Shown: positions 8,042 to 16,567, counted from the stretch's first letter. The stretch is 64,000 bases of DNA from SUG1106 sp051883095 (GCA_051883095.1 JBJETB010000004.1:27778-91777); one strand, 5' to 3'. Program-made: numbers and translations. The notes: generated by a model from the letters alone, not told the origin.

Positions 8042-8263
8042 TCAGGCCTGTGTTTCATGTTCGTCACTTCCGGAGCCCTCTTCTTCCCCATCAATGGAGG
8101 CAAGACGAGCTTCTTCCTCCTGCTTTGCCTTAAGCAGTTCCATCTTCTTCTCACGCTGCTGCATAAGAGATTCCATCATGCTTACACCAGGCCTGCGGAG
8201 GATATATATAAACGATACGATAATAAGTATTAGTCCTAAAACGATTTTAATTTTTCCAAACAT
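8042..8263 (-). CDS. Small single-span membrane protein
   Basis: The 73-residue product starting MFGKIKIVLGLILIIVSF has one N-terminal membrane segment (residues 2-22), then a charged region with coiled-coil character and an acidic tail. A longer frame begins at 8314, but ATG 8263 has an AAAGGAA site. It converges with the VanX-like gene, the two stops being 3 bp apart. No family recognised; coding status rests on the sensible membrane topology and ribosome site. Confidence 0.55.
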   Translation of the reverse strand: MFGKIKIVLGLILIIVSFIYILRRPGVSMMESLMQQREKKMELLKAKQEEEARLASIDGEEEGSGSDEHETQA

Positions 8264-8339
8264 GATGCGGTAATTCCTTTCTTGTGAGTATATCCGCATT
8301 ATAAACGACTTCACATATCAAATCAAGGAGGTATTTACT

Positions 8340-8831
8340 TTGAACGGACATTTTTCTGTTATCAACAAACGGGGTCTGACCGTTGCCGGTGTTTTTATGG
8401 GCATTACTATCGCTGCATTTTTAATCTCTCTTTTCATGAGAATTCAAAGCGGCAGCAGGCTATGGCTTATCCCGATCATATTTGCCGCTGTCCTGTTTTT
8501 ATTCGCCATTCGAATGATTTTAAATATATCATCGGAAGGAATAGATGTCAAAGACGGCATGGTGATACTGCCGGATTTAGAAAACCCTGCCAGGGGAAAA
8601 CAGCCTAAGTTCAGCATTGCCGATCTCAAGGGAGTCGAACTCAGAAACGGCGAAGGCAAGACTCTTGACCCTGAAAATGATAACCTTTTAGGCGGACGTG
8701 TGGTATTCTCAGTAACCGGCGGCAAGGAAGAAATCTATTATCCTATTGCCATTACCGCAAAGCAGTACAGAGATATCCACGACGGAATGCTGGCCATGGC
8801 AAAAGAAGCCGGAAACCGCGGCAAAAAATAA
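8340..8831 (+). CDS. Two-span membrane protein, TTG start
   Basis: The 163-residue protein begins at a TTG codon placed 9 nt after a strong AAGGAGG site. Two hydrophobic segments (about residues 13-32 and 40-62) are followed by a soluble domain of about 95 residues, an arrangement seen in small membrane proteins with a bacterial PH-like domain. No catalytic motif is visible. It is monocistronic, followed by the first 51-bp repeat and a hairpin terminator. Function unknown. Confidence 0.72.
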   Translation: MNGHFSVINKRGLTVAGVFMGITIAAFLISLFMRIQSGSRLWLIPIIFAAVLFLFAIRMILNISSEGIDVKDGMVILPDLENPARGKQPKFSIADLKGVELRNGEGKTLDPENDNLLGGRVVFSVTGGKEEIYYPIAITAKQYRDIHDGMLAMAKEAGNRGKK

Positions 8832-8845
8832 ATATATTGCTCAAA

Positions 8846-8896
8846 AACAACCTTGCGGTCTTTGAAACCATTGAAAAATGATGTGGCAAGGTTGAC
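8846..8896 (+). repeat. 51-bp hairpin repeat, copy A
   Basis: Arms CAACCTTGC and GCAAGGTTG close a hairpin whose interior holds the conserved core GAAACCATTGAAAA. Four other copies of the same 51-bp length lie at 9038, 50957, 51054 and 51161. The first two bases of this copy differ from GT. Confidence 0.8.
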
Positions 8897-8938
8897 TCCT
8901 TTGTCTCTATCAGGAGGCTCTCAATCTAAAACAATCAG

Positions 8939-8986
8939 AAAAGTCATCCTTTTTGCGATATTAAATGCTGAAAAGGATGACTTTTT
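8939..8986. terminator. Bidirectional rho-independent terminator
   Basis: A stem of AAAAGTCATCCTTTT with AAAAGGATGACTTTTT has A- and T-tracts at both ends. It lies between the gene ending at 8831 and the convergent transporter ending at 9113. Confidence 0.75.
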
Positions 8987-9037
8987 GTAATTGTATGTAA
9001 TTAAACAGTTGTGGCGAAATCAAAACAAGGTGATCGA

Positions 9038-9088
9038 GTCAACCTTCCGTACCCTGTAACCATTGAAAACAGGTCTTCAAAGGTTGAC
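9038..9088 (+). repeat. 51-bp hairpin repeat, copy B
   Basis: It begins GTCAACCTT, ends AAGGTTGAC and has the core TAACCATTGAAAA. It is the same length as the other four copies. It lies just downstream of the transporter stop at 9113. Confidence 0.8.
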
Positions 9089-9112
9089 TTTTGACACTTT
9101 TAATTATGTTTA

Positions 9113-10540
9113 CTACTCAAAAATATCCTCGAATTCCTTCACATCGATTTCTTCGCCCTTGTTTCTGCGTTCCAGCGCATCCATAACGCGTCTGAAAACC
9201 TTTTTGTTTATAGGGTACTGCTTGATCATTATAACCACCAGAATCATGAAAAGGCCCGGTATGAAGGTGCAGCAGTTGCTTACCCAGGTCAGCGCTGTCT
9301 CCGGCTGTGATGCCGCATCTCCAACGAAACCGGCCATCTCCAGCACTATACCCAGTCCCTGGGTGGCTATTGCAATAGAAAGGGACTCTGACAGAGCCTG
9401 AAGTGAAATAACAGCCCCTGACCTCTTCTGCCCGCTTATCAGTTCTTCAACCTCGCATACATCGTACAGCATGGAAGGAAGCAGCTGCCAGTAGCATGTA
9501 TTGGCAACGGAATAAATCAGACATACGACTATCATGGCAGCAAGGGAATTTACACCGATAAACCTTGATGCCATCATGGAAACACCGGAGATTCCGATGC
9601 CGCACATAAATACTGTCTTCTTGTCGAAAATGCCTGCAAGCTTGGCGATGAACGGCACGAATACCACGCCGCTTACAGTTATAATCAGCATTATAAGAGA
9701 TATTTCCTTCTGGCTCATGCCAAGATTATAGGTCATGTAGAATACACGGTCTGAAGAGAACATGGTGTTTGCTACAAGATAAACGATGCTTGACCCTATT
9801 ATAAACTGAATAGGTTTAAGCTTCAAAATCTCAAAATACTCCTTGAACATTCCCGCCAGCTGTTTTAAATCGAGGAATTTGCCTTTTTTCTCAGGTTTGA
9901 CGAAGTTCTCCTTGCTCACATCATCTTTTTTGATAGTCAATGAACATAAGAGAAGAGCAGCGGCACTGCATATTCCTGTAAAGATTCCGACTGTCTGCCA
10001 TGACTGAGCTGTGCTCTTTCCCAGATTCATGCAGTAATCCACAATTATGGTAGGCAGAACCATACCTATGCACATGCCCACCTGGTTAAAAACATAGGCA
10101 TATGAACGGAGGACAGTTCTCTCATGGTAATCCTCTGTAAGGTCGGAACCCCATGCCATATAAGGGATAAACTCCGATGAAAAGCTGGTCCAGAACAGAA
10201 CGATCATGACAGTATAATACACTGTCTTTATGGCCATGCTCGCTTCAAAAGTTGTAAAAAGCAGACTTGTGGTAACGGCCACAGGGAAGGCGGCCATCAT
10301 AAGAAATGGCTTACGTCTGCCGAAACGTGTTCTGGTTCCGTCAGATTTAAAGCCGACTATAGGACCGCACAGAGCCTCCCAGATGGAGCCTATGGCGGTA
10401 ATTGTCCCCGCTATAGCAGGGCTTATGCCTGCCACGGTAGTCAGATAAAGCAGCAGGTATGTACCGGACAAGGTATAGAGGGCATTGTCACATATACCCC
10501 CTATACCGTAGGATAACTTGGTTCTAAAAGGTATTTTCAT
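9113..10540 (-). CDS. Glycoside-pentoside-hexuronide (GPH) family cation symporter (MFS)
   Basis: The 475-residue protein has about 12 membrane spans and the GPH N-terminus (KLSYGIGGICDNALYTL), followed by the SDGTRTRFGRRKPF loop typical of the melibiose/xyloside family. It imports a sugar, glycoside or uronide with Na+ or H+ across the cytoplasmic membrane. No glycosidase lies next to it, so the substrate cannot be inferred. The gene stands alone behind a promoter with a MerR-type 19-bp spacer. It lies inside the sigma-54 cluster but does not share its promoter type. A short GAGAGG site precedes ATG 10540. Confidence 0.87.
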   Translation of the reverse strand: MKIPFRTKLSYGIGGICDNALYTLSGTYLLLYLTTVAGISPAIAGTITAIGSIWEALCGPIVGFKSDGTRTRFGRRKPFLMMAAFPVAVTTSLLFTTFEASMAIKTVYYTVMIVLFWTSFSSEFIPYMAWGSDLTEDYHERTVLRSYAYVFNQVGMCIGMVLPTIIVDYCMNLGKSTAQSWQTVGIFTGICSAAALLLCSLTIKKDDVSKENFVKPEKKGKFLDLKQLAGMFKEYFEILKLKPIQFIIGSSIVYLVANTMFSSDRVFYMTYNLGMSQKEISLIMLIITVSGVVFVPFIAKLAGIFDKKTVFMCGIGISGVSMMASRFIGVNSLAAMIVVCLIYSVANTCYWQLLPSMLYDVCEVEELISGQKRSGAVISLQALSESLSIAIATQGLGIVLEMAGFVGDAASQPETALTWVSNCCTFIPGLFMILVVIMIKQYPINKKVFRRVMDALERRNKGEEIDVKEFEDIFE

Positions 10541-10570
10541 TTTTTCTATTCACCTCTCGTTTCTATTATT

Positions 10571-10601
10571 ATTTTAAAGTATACAGTTACCGTATAGTCA
10601 A
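10571..10601 (-). promoter_or_regulatory. MerR-type promoter (19-bp spacer with dyad)
   Basis: On the minus strand TTGACT and TAAAAT are separated by 19 bp, and the spacer holds an imperfect dyad (ACTATACGG with CTGTATACT). Over-long 19-20 bp spacers with a central dyad are the hallmark of promoters activated by MerR-family proteins. Its predicted start is about 24 nt upstream of the transporter. No merR gene lies in the window. Confidence 0.65.
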
Positions 10602-10638
10602 GAGGTTTTTACAGAAAAAAACAATAAAAATGTAATTT

Positions 10639-11589
10639 TTACCTGCCGATAACGTCCTTTATCACGCGAAGAGCGTTTCCTCTGCATATTTTATCGATTT
10701 CATCATATGTAAATTTGCCTTCCATGCGTTCAAGTAATGTGGTGAAGCCGCTATAATTAATCAGTTCACCGTTATCATCGATGCCGTCAAAATCTGAGCC
10801 GAAGCCCACTGCATCGATTCCCGCTTTATCCTTCATGTACAGCAGGTGTTCGATTATCTGGTCATAGGTTGCATGGTCTGAGCCCTCCTTCAGGAAAGAG
10901 CATTCAAAGTTTACACCGGCTATACCGCCTGCATTTCCAATGGTCCTGAGCTGGTCATCAGTAAGATTTCTTCTGTGATTGCAGAGAGCTCTGGCGCAGG
11001 AATGAGATGCCACGAAAGGCTTTTTGCTGTGTTTTGCCACATCGTAGAAGCCGCCTTCGGACATGTGGGAAACATCTATAATCATTCCCAGCTCGTTCAT
11101 CTTTTCCACAACTTCGATGCCGAAAGGCTTAAGTCCCTTAAGATGGGCTTCCGCGTCATCGCTGCAAGGGAAACCCACAGAGTTTTCAAAGTTCCACATA
11201 AGAGTGATCAGGCGCACTCCCATATCGTAAACTTCCTGAACTCTTTCAAATTTACCATCGATGAATACTCCGTCTTCAACTGTAAGCAGCGATGACAGCA
11301 GGCCCTTTTCCTCGTTTTCAAGAACTTCCTGTGCAGAGTAAACCGGCCTGATTATGTCGCTGTATTTTTCCATCTGTGTCTGATAATAGCCGTAGATACC
11401 TTTAAGGATATCGTAAGGGTCCATGGTTTTCATTTCATTTCTTGAAAGATACATGGCAAAAAACTGGAGCAGGCTGCCGTTTTCCTTAAGAAGTTTAAGG
11501 TTGATTGAAGTGTCTCCGTCATAGAAACTTCTCTCCGGCTTTCTCCATCCCTCAATCAGAGTATCACAATGCATATCTATTATTCTCAT
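10639..11589 (-). CDS. M19 family (renal-type) membrane dipeptidase homologue
   Basis: The 316-residue protein carries the M19 zinc-site residues: DMHCDT (His, Asp) at the N-terminus, the bridging Glu in TVEDG, histidines in VSHMSE and SHS, and the SDFDG aspartate. M19 enzymes hydrolyse a broad range of dipeptides, including those with a C-terminal D-residue, for example L-Ala-D-Ala types. A longer frame begins at 11688, but ATG 11589 has AGGAGG and lies 40 nt after a sigma-54 promoter. The bacterial protein lacks a signal peptide and is cytosolic. It fits breakdown of D-containing dipeptides within this cluster. Confidence 0.92.
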   Translation of the reverse strand: MRIIDMHCDTLIEGWRKPERSFYDGDTSINLKLLKENGSLLQFFAMYLSRNEMKTMDPYDILKGIYGYYQTQMEKYSDIIRPVYSAQEVLENEEKGLLSSLLTVEDGVFIDGKFERVQEVYDMGVRLITLMWNFENSVGFPCSDDAEAHLKGLKPFGIEVVEKMNELGMIIDVSHMSEGGFYDVAKHSKKPFVASHSCARALCNHRRNLTDDQLRTIGNAGGIAGVNFECSFLKEGSDHATYDQIIEHLLYMKDKAGIDAVGFGSDFDGIDDNGELINYSGFTTLLERMEGKFTYDEIDKICRGNALRVIKDVIGR

Positions 11590-11639
11590 GATTTTTTTAT
11601 CCTCCTGTGTTATTATATATGTGATATGCAAACATATAA

Positions 11640-11655
11640 AGCAAATTTTGTGCCA
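11640..11655 (-). promoter_or_regulatory. Sigma-54 promoter of the M19 dipeptidase gene
   Basis: Minus-strand TGGCACAAAATTTGCT is a full match to TGGCAC-N5-TTGCT. Predicted start near 11629, 40 nt before ATG 11589. Confidence 0.85.
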
Positions 11656-11657
11656 GT

Positions 11658-11673
11658 CGGCACGAGAATTGCA
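11658..11673 (+). promoter_or_regulatory. Sigma-54 promoter of the amidohydrolase-alr operon
   Basis: Plus-strand CGGCACGAGAATTGCA matches the consensus except at the first base, with correct spacing. Predicted start near 11684, 33 nt before ATG 11717. Its -24 element is 2 bp from that of the divergent dipeptidase promoter. Confidence 0.8.
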
Positions 11674-11716
11674 AAGAATATTATACAAAGACGAATCAAA
11701 GCATCGGAGGTATGTT

Positions 11717-12922
11717 ATGAATTACGATATAAACCAGATAAAAAAGCTTACAGATGCAGTCTACGATGATGCTGTAGCCTTCAGACGCAGGCTACATATG
11801 AATCCCGAGCTTTCTGAGCACGAGGAAAAAACAGCGGCCGCAATCTGCGAAAAGCTCGATTCTCTCGGTATCGAATACCAGTCAGGGATCGCAGGTCACG
11901 GCATAAGCGCAGTCATCTATGGCATCAATCGTGAGCATGGCGTTGGAATCCGCGCCGATATGGATGCCCTTCCTCTCACTGAAAAAGCTGAAATCCCATT
12001 TAAATCCCAAAACCCGGGTGTAATGCATGCGTGCGGTCACGATATACATACGGCAGTTCTTTTAGGAACGGCAGAGGTATTATGCCAGATGAAGGATAAA
12101 CTGCCCGGATCTGTAAGACTGTTTTTCCAGCCTTCTGAGGAGACCATAGGAGGTGCCAAGCAGATGATAGAGGCAGGATGTCTGTCCAGCCCTGAAATCA
12201 ACAGCGTAATCGGCCTTCACGTGGACACCGGCGTAGATGCAGGCAGCATTGAATTCATTCCGGGTCCTATGAACGCGGCATCTACGGAATTTACCGTAAC
12301 GGTTACGGGCAAGTCATGTCACGGCGCCCATCCTACAGACGGAATAGATGCCCTTCTTCCTGCCTGTGCCATGGTAACAGGACTTCAGTCAGTGATTACA
12401 AGAAGAACAGACCCGGCCGAAGCAGTACTTATTACTGTGGGAACCTTTGAAAGCGGCACCAAGGAGAACATAATCTCAGGCGAAGCCAGATTTTCCGGCA
12501 TTATCCGCTCGCTGCAGATGCATAACATGGCACCGGTAAAGGAACACATTGAGGCGCTCTGCATGGCTACAGCTCAAGCCTACGGCGCAACCTGCAAGGT
12601 GGAGTTCACAGACAGCTATCCGTCTCTGGAAAACGACGACACCCTTCTTGAGTGGGTTATGGATGCAGGAAAGCTCGTCCTGGGAGAAGAGCATGTGAGA
12701 ATCAATAAAAAACCAAGCCTGGGTGCTGACGACTTCGCATATTTCTGCCACTCAAGCCGCGGTATCTATTACAATATAGGCACACGACGTCCCGGCGAGG
12801 AACATGCATATGCCATACACAGCGACTGCTTCAATCCTGACGAGGAATGCATCCGTACAGGAATACTCACCGAAACAGCCGCAGTTATGAAAATTCTGGA
12901 GGAGGAAAGCAAGACATGGTAA
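11717..12922 (+). CDS. M20 family (M20D) amidohydrolase
   Basis: The 401-residue protein has the M20D metal-site motifs MHACGHDIHTAVLLG and PSEETIGGA and the usual dimerisation-domain insertion. Relatives are N-acyl-amino acid amidohydrolases, hippurate hydrolase and N-acetyl-diaminopimelate deacetylase; they remove an acyl group or split a dipeptide-like amide in the cytosol. A longer frame starts at 11588 but would overlap the divergent promoters; ATG 11717 has a CGGAGG site. It overlaps the start of alr by 7 bp, so the two are translationally coupled. Deacylation of N-acyl-diaminopimelate or N-acyl-D-amino acids is plausible from context, not proven. Confidence 0.88.
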   Translation: MNYDINQIKKLTDAVYDDAVAFRRRLHMNPELSEHEEKTAAAICEKLDSLGIEYQSGIAGHGISAVIYGINREHGVGIRADMDALPLTEKAEIPFKSQNPGVMHACGHDIHTAVLLGTAEVLCQMKDKLPGSVRLFFQPSEETIGGAKQMIEAGCLSSPEINSVIGLHVDTGVDAGSIEFIPGPMNAASTEFTVTVTGKSCHGAHPTDGIDALLPACAMVTGLQSVITRRTDPAEAVLITVGTFESGTKENIISGEARFSGIIRSLQMHNMAPVKEHIEALCMATAQAYGATCKVEFTDSYPSLENDDTLLEWVMDAGKLVLGEEHVRINKKPSLGADDFAYFCHSSRGIYYNIGTRRPGEEHAYAIHSDCFNPDEECIRTGILTETAAVMKILEEESKTW

Positions 12923-14049
12923 CATCAGACGAAAACAATCAGGAATTGCTTCGTGACACCCGTGTAGAGGTGGATCTGAGCAGAATAGCATACAACATGA
13001 AGCAAATAAGAGAAATGGCAGGCCCTGAAGTAGATGTAATGCCTGTAATAAAAGCCAACGGTTATGGCCATGGCGCAGCAGCCATCGCTCCGACACTCAT
13101 TGATGAAGGCGCGACATATCTGGCCGTGGCCACACTTACAGAGGCTCTGGAGCTTAAAGCCGCCAACCTGTCGTGGCCTGTCTTTATCATGGGTCACACC
13201 CCTGACAGGCTTCTTCATCATGTAGTTGAAAAAGACATCACTCAGACCATATTCTCTTTTGAACAGGCTGAGATTTTAAATGAGCTTGCAGGAAAAGCCG
13301 GTAAGCGGGCAAAAGTACATATCAAGGTGGACACAGGTTTTCACCGTCTCGGCAAAGCCCCTTCTGGAGCCTATGCAGATGAGGTCTGCCGCATATCTGA
13401 ACTGCCTTATGTGGAGGTTGAAGGCATTTTCACCCATCTCGCCCTGACAGGTGATAAAGAAAACGAAGAACAGTTCCGCCAATTCACCGACTTTATCGCA
13501 GAACTTGAAAACCGCGGCTGCAGCTTCAGATATAAGCATATTGCCGACAGCATCGCATGTGTGGATTTTCCGGAATACAGACTCAATATGATACGTCCGG
13601 GAGCACTGATTTACGGCATGGTGGGCTATCATAAAGGCCATCTGGATGTAAAACAGGCAATGACCTTCAAAACCGCAATTTCTCAGCTTCATCATGTTCA
13701 GAAAGGAGAAGGTGTCAGCTACGATTACCTTTGGAAAGCAGACAGAGACAGCATAATAGCCACTCTTCCTTTCGGTTATGCCGACGGCTATCCCCGTAAT
13801 CTGAGAGACAAGGGCTATGTGATTATAAACGGAGTCAAAGCCCCGCTGGTAGGCGTAATATGCATGGATCAGTGCATGGCAGATGTAACCGACGTGCCTG
13901 ATGTCTGTGAAGGCATGGAAGCGGTAATCTACGGAGATGGAAGTGACGGTTCCATGACCATCGCCGAAGCCTCGGCTCTGGCAGGAACAAATAAAAACGA
14001 CATTATCGCCCGCATTACGGCAAGACCGCCGAGAGTTTACACAAAATAG
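12916..14049 (+). CDS. alr: Alanine racemase
   Basis: The 377-residue protein has the PLP-lysine motif VIKANGYGHGA (Lys46), the GYADGYPR segment and the second-subunit active-site region ICMDQCM. It interconverts L- and D-alanine in the cytosol. ATG 12916 follows a GGAGG site and overlaps the stop of the amidohydrolase gene. Control by the upstream sigma-54 promoter, beside D-Ala-releasing peptidases, suggests a catabolic racemase (like DadX) that turns murein-derived D-Ala into L-Ala, rather than the housekeeping Alr. Specificity for alanine is from family similarity; serine or other residues cannot be excluded. Confidence 0.92.
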   Translation: MVTSDENNQELLRDTRVEVDLSRIAYNMKQIREMAGPEVDVMPVIKANGYGHGAAAIAPTLIDEGATYLAVATLTEALELKAANLSWPVFIMGHTPDRLLHHVVEKDITQTIFSFEQAEILNELAGKAGKRAKVHIKVDTGFHRLGKAPSGAYADEVCRISELPYVEVEGIFTHLALTGDKENEEQFRQFTDFIAELENRGCSFRYKHIADSIACVDFPEYRLNMIRPGALIYGMVGYHKGHLDVKQAMTFKTAISQLHHVQKGEGVSYDYLWKADRDSIIATLPFGYADGYPRNLRDKGYVIINGVKAPLVGVICMDQCMADVTDVPDVCEGMEAVIYGDGSDGSMTIAEASALAGTNKNDIIARITARPPRVYTK

Positions 14050-14058
14050 ATCAAATTT

Positions 14059-14090
14059 AAAACCCGCATTACACACAGTATGCGGGTTTT
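14059..14090. terminator. Bidirectional terminator between alr and lysA
   Basis: AAAACCCGCAT pairs with ATGCGGGTTTT across a 10-nt loop, giving U-tracts on both strands. It separates the convergent alr and lysA operons. Confidence 0.9.
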
Positions 14091-14118
14091 ACTAAAGGTA
14101 GACTTCTATTATCGGGTT

Positions 14119-15417
14119 TTATAAATCATTTCTCATTAAGTCTTCAAAGCTTTCGCGTCTTACGGCTATATAGCTTTCGTTTCCGCCCTTAAGCATTACT
14201 ACCGGCGGCTTTGGCAGCTTGTTGTAGTTTGATGCCATGGAGTAGTTATATGCTCCTGTAGTACATACAGCGATGGTATCATAACGTCCAATGCTTGACG
14301 GCATCATAACATGCTCCTGAATGATATCTCCTGACTCACAGCAGCGTCCAACTATTGAGCATTGGAAATCACGTACTTCATCCATCTTGTTTGCCGGAAG
14401 GCATGTGTAGGATGAGCCGTAGAGTGCGAATCTCGGATTGTCCGGCATACCGCCGTCGATGGAAACATAGTTCTTGTATCCAGGGATAACTTTAACTGTT
14501 CCTGCAGTGTAAAGTGTCATTCCTGCATCTGCAACGATGCTTCTGCCAGGTTCCATGTGGATTTCAGGCACTTCCATATTAAGTCTTGCACAAGTTGACT
14601 TGATAGCATCTGCAACCTGACCAACCTTGGTCTCAATGTCAAGATACGGATCTTCTTCAGTGTAGCGAACACCGTATCCTCCGCCAAGGTCAAGAACTCT
14701 GGCTGTATATCCCAGCTTATCTCTCATATGTGCAATGAACTCCAGCATTACTACCGCAGCTCTTTCGAATATATCCTCTCCGAATACCTGTGAGCCGACA
14801 TGGCAGTGGAATCCGTCAAGAATAACGTGCTCCTGTTTAAGTGTGAATTCAACAATTTCATCAGCCTGACCCGTTTCAATCGGAGTTCCGAACTTGGAGT
14901 CAACCTTGCCTGTAGCAATGGCCTCATATGTATGAGGGTCGATTCCCGGTGTCAGCCTCAGAAGGATTTTCTGCTTTATGCCTCTGCGTGCAGCTTCGGC
15001 TTCAACTGCTTTTACCTCTTCCACATTATCAGCTACGAAATAACCGATTCCGTTTTCAATAGCATAGGCGATATCATCGTCTGTCTTGTTGTTGCTGTGG
15101 AAATATGCGTGAGAAAGATTGTATCCGGCCTGACGTGCCACATAAATTTCTCCTGATGACACTACGTCAATACCCATTCCTTCTTCAGTCATAATCTCAT
15201 AAAGGCGCTTGAAGCAGTTGGCCTTGGACGCATACAGCGGCTGGGCATCCGGCCCGAAATGCTTCTGGAAAGCTTTCTTGTAGCTTCTGCATTTCTCACG
15301 GATTTTATCTTCGTCCATGAGATAAAGAGGCGTGCCGTACTTTTTTGCAAGCTCTACTGTGTTCTGTCCGGCAAAGTACAGAACACCGTCTTTTACTGTT
15401 ATGTTATCGCAAATCAT
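14119..15417 (-). CDS. lysA: Diaminopimelate decarboxylase
   Basis: The 432-residue fold-type III PLP protein has the PLP lysine in YASKANC (Lys65), HCHVGSQ, the EPGRS phosphate site and the CCESGD active-site motif from the partner subunit. It decarboxylates meso-diaminopimelate to L-lysine. It lies 47 bp downstream of dapF with no clear promoter of its own. The pair is driven by a sigma-54-type promoter, and no other lysine biosynthesis genes are present, so use of murein-derived diaminopimelate as a source of lysine is more likely than routine biosynthesis. Convergent with alr through a shared terminator. Confidence 0.92.
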   Translation of the reverse strand: MICDNITVKDGVLYFAGQNTVELAKKYGTPLYLMDEDKIREKCRSYKKAFQKHFGPDAQPLYASKANCFKRLYEIMTEEGMGIDVVSSGEIYVARQAGYNLSHAYFHSNNKTDDDIAYAIENGIGYFVADNVEEVKAVEAEAARRGIKQKILLRLTPGIDPHTYEAIATGKVDSKFGTPIETGQADEIVEFTLKQEHVILDGFHCHVGSQVFGEDIFERAAVVMLEFIAHMRDKLGYTARVLDLGGGYGVRYTEEDPYLDIETKVGQVADAIKSTCARLNMEVPEIHMEPGRSIVADAGMTLYTAGTVKVIPGYKNYVSIDGGMPDNPRFALYGSSYTCLPANKMDEVRDFQCSIVGRCCESGDIIQEHVMMPSSIGRYDTIAVCTTGAYNYSMASNYNKLPKPPVVMLKGGNESYIAVRRESFEDLMRNDL

Positions 15418-15464
15418 AATGTGCCATTCTTCCTTTCATACACTTTATAATACAATTGTTTGTT

Positions 15465-16304
15465 TTACAGGTCCTCATCCGTAATTTCTCCCTTTGCTAC
15501 GATATTAGTCGGACCGGTAAGATAAAGGTTTTCAACCATGTCCCCTGACATTTCAACATCTACAGTCAATCTTCCCCCTCTCATATCAACCTGAACATTT
15601 CTGCCTGAAACCTTCCCCTGCATGGTGAGAATGGTGACCACAGAACCGGTTCCGGTTCCGCAGGCATATGTGAAGTCCTCCACTCCTCTTTCGTAAGTCC
15701 GTTCAAAAACGAGATCAGGTCCTATGACTTCGCAGAAGTTTACATTGGCGCCCTTCGGGTATCCTTTATAGTTTCTCAGCCTGCGCCCCAGTTCCAGAAG
15801 CTCTGATTCCGAATAGCTTCGCAGATTCTCAAGAGGAACCACGCAATGAGGAATTCCCGGGTTTCCCAGTTCCACATAGGAACAGCTGTAAATCCTGCCG
15901 TCCACCTCTATGGCCTCATCAAACCTCAGATTGCACGGGTCGTTAAGACGTATCCGATACAGTCTTTTTTCTATTCTTTCTCCTGTGACAATTCCTGCCG
16001 TGGTCTCGACCCTTTGTACAGGTCCTGCCAGGCATTTTTCATATCCGTACCTGCAGATACATCTTGCGCCGTTTCCGCACATTTCCCCCATGCTGCCGTC
16101 TGAATTGAAAAACAGCATCCTGTAATCTGCAGCTGCGTTCTCTGTAGGTTTTTCCACTGCCATAAGGCCGTCTGCCCCTAAAGAGAAGTGTCTTTCACAA
16201 AGTAGCTTCGCCAGACGCGGAAACTCCTCTGCCGGGATTTTTTCTTCAATGTTGTCGATAATGATGAAGTCATTTCCGGCTCCGTTCATTTTCCAGAATT
16301 TCAT
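15465..16304 (-). CDS. dapF: Diaminopimelate epimerase
   Basis: The 279-residue protein has both catalytic cysteine motifs of DapF, MCGNGARC (about residue 75) and ACGTGTGS (about residue 219), and the N-terminal MKFWKMNGAGNDFI. It interconverts LL- and meso-diaminopimelate without cofactor. It is the first gene of a two-gene operon with lysA, 50 nt after a sigma-54-type promoter, and sits directly downstream of the sigma-54 activator gene. It may supply the meso isomer to LysA. A broader amino acid racemase activity is possible but not indicated by the motifs. Confidence 0.92.
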   Translation of the reverse strand: MKFWKMNGAGNDFIIIDNIEEKIPAEEFPRLAKLLCERHFSLGADGLMAVEKPTENAAADYRMLFFNSDGSMGEMCGNGARCICRYGYEKCLAGPVQRVETTAGIVTGERIEKRLYRIRLNDPCNLRFDEAIEVDGRIYSCSYVELGNPGIPHCVVPLENLRSYSESELLELGRRLRNYKGYPKGANVNFCEVIGPDLVFERTYERGVEDFTYACGTGTGSVVTILTMQGKVSGRNVQVDMRGGRLTVDVEMSGDMVENLYLTGPTNIVAKGEITDEDL

Positions 16305-16364
16305 TTTAGACCTCCCGTTTTCAGGATTGATTTTTAATTTTTCTCTTATCCATTTAAATGAATA

Positions 16365-16380
16365 AGCAAAAATAATGCCA
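16365..16380 (-). promoter_or_regulatory. Sigma-54 promoter of dapF-lysA
   Basis: Minus-strand TGGCATTATTTTTGCT matches TGGCAY-N5-TTGCT with correct GG-GC spacing and a T-rich spacer. Predicted start near 16354, leader about 50 nt. The CGGGACT half-site at 16542-16548 lies about 165 bp upstream. Confidence 0.83.
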
Positions 16381-16398
16381 ACTTCATTCCTGTATCAG

Positions 16399-16444
16399 CC
16401 GCAAAAGAAAAAAACAAAAAAGAACCTTGAAATTTCAAGGTTCT
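16399..16444 (-). terminator. Terminator of the sigma-54 activator gene
   Basis: A perfect 24-bp palindrome (AGAACCTTGAAA and its complement, 16421-16444) is followed on the minus strand by a long U-rich tract. It insulates the activator gene from the dapF promoter downstream. Confidence 0.88.
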
Positions 16445-16567
16445 AAGGTTTCCGCACCCTTTCATCAGCCATATTTTTTTACCCGACGCCAAATCATCAT
16501 AGTCATGTGACCCTGCCATTTCACTTTTTTTATTCCGTTTTCGGGACTGCCAATCTCCAATGCAGGA

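Noticed and set aside
11125..11139. Small palindrome with AGTCCC inside the M19 dipeptidase gene, considered as an enhancer for the divergent promoters
   Set aside because: It lies about 500 bp away, lacks the CGGGACT partner arm and is inside coding sequence.
15409..15426. TGGCAC...TTGCG on the minus strand near the lysA start, resembling a sigma-54 site
   Set aside because: GG and GC are 3 bp too far apart, and it overlaps the lysA start codon.
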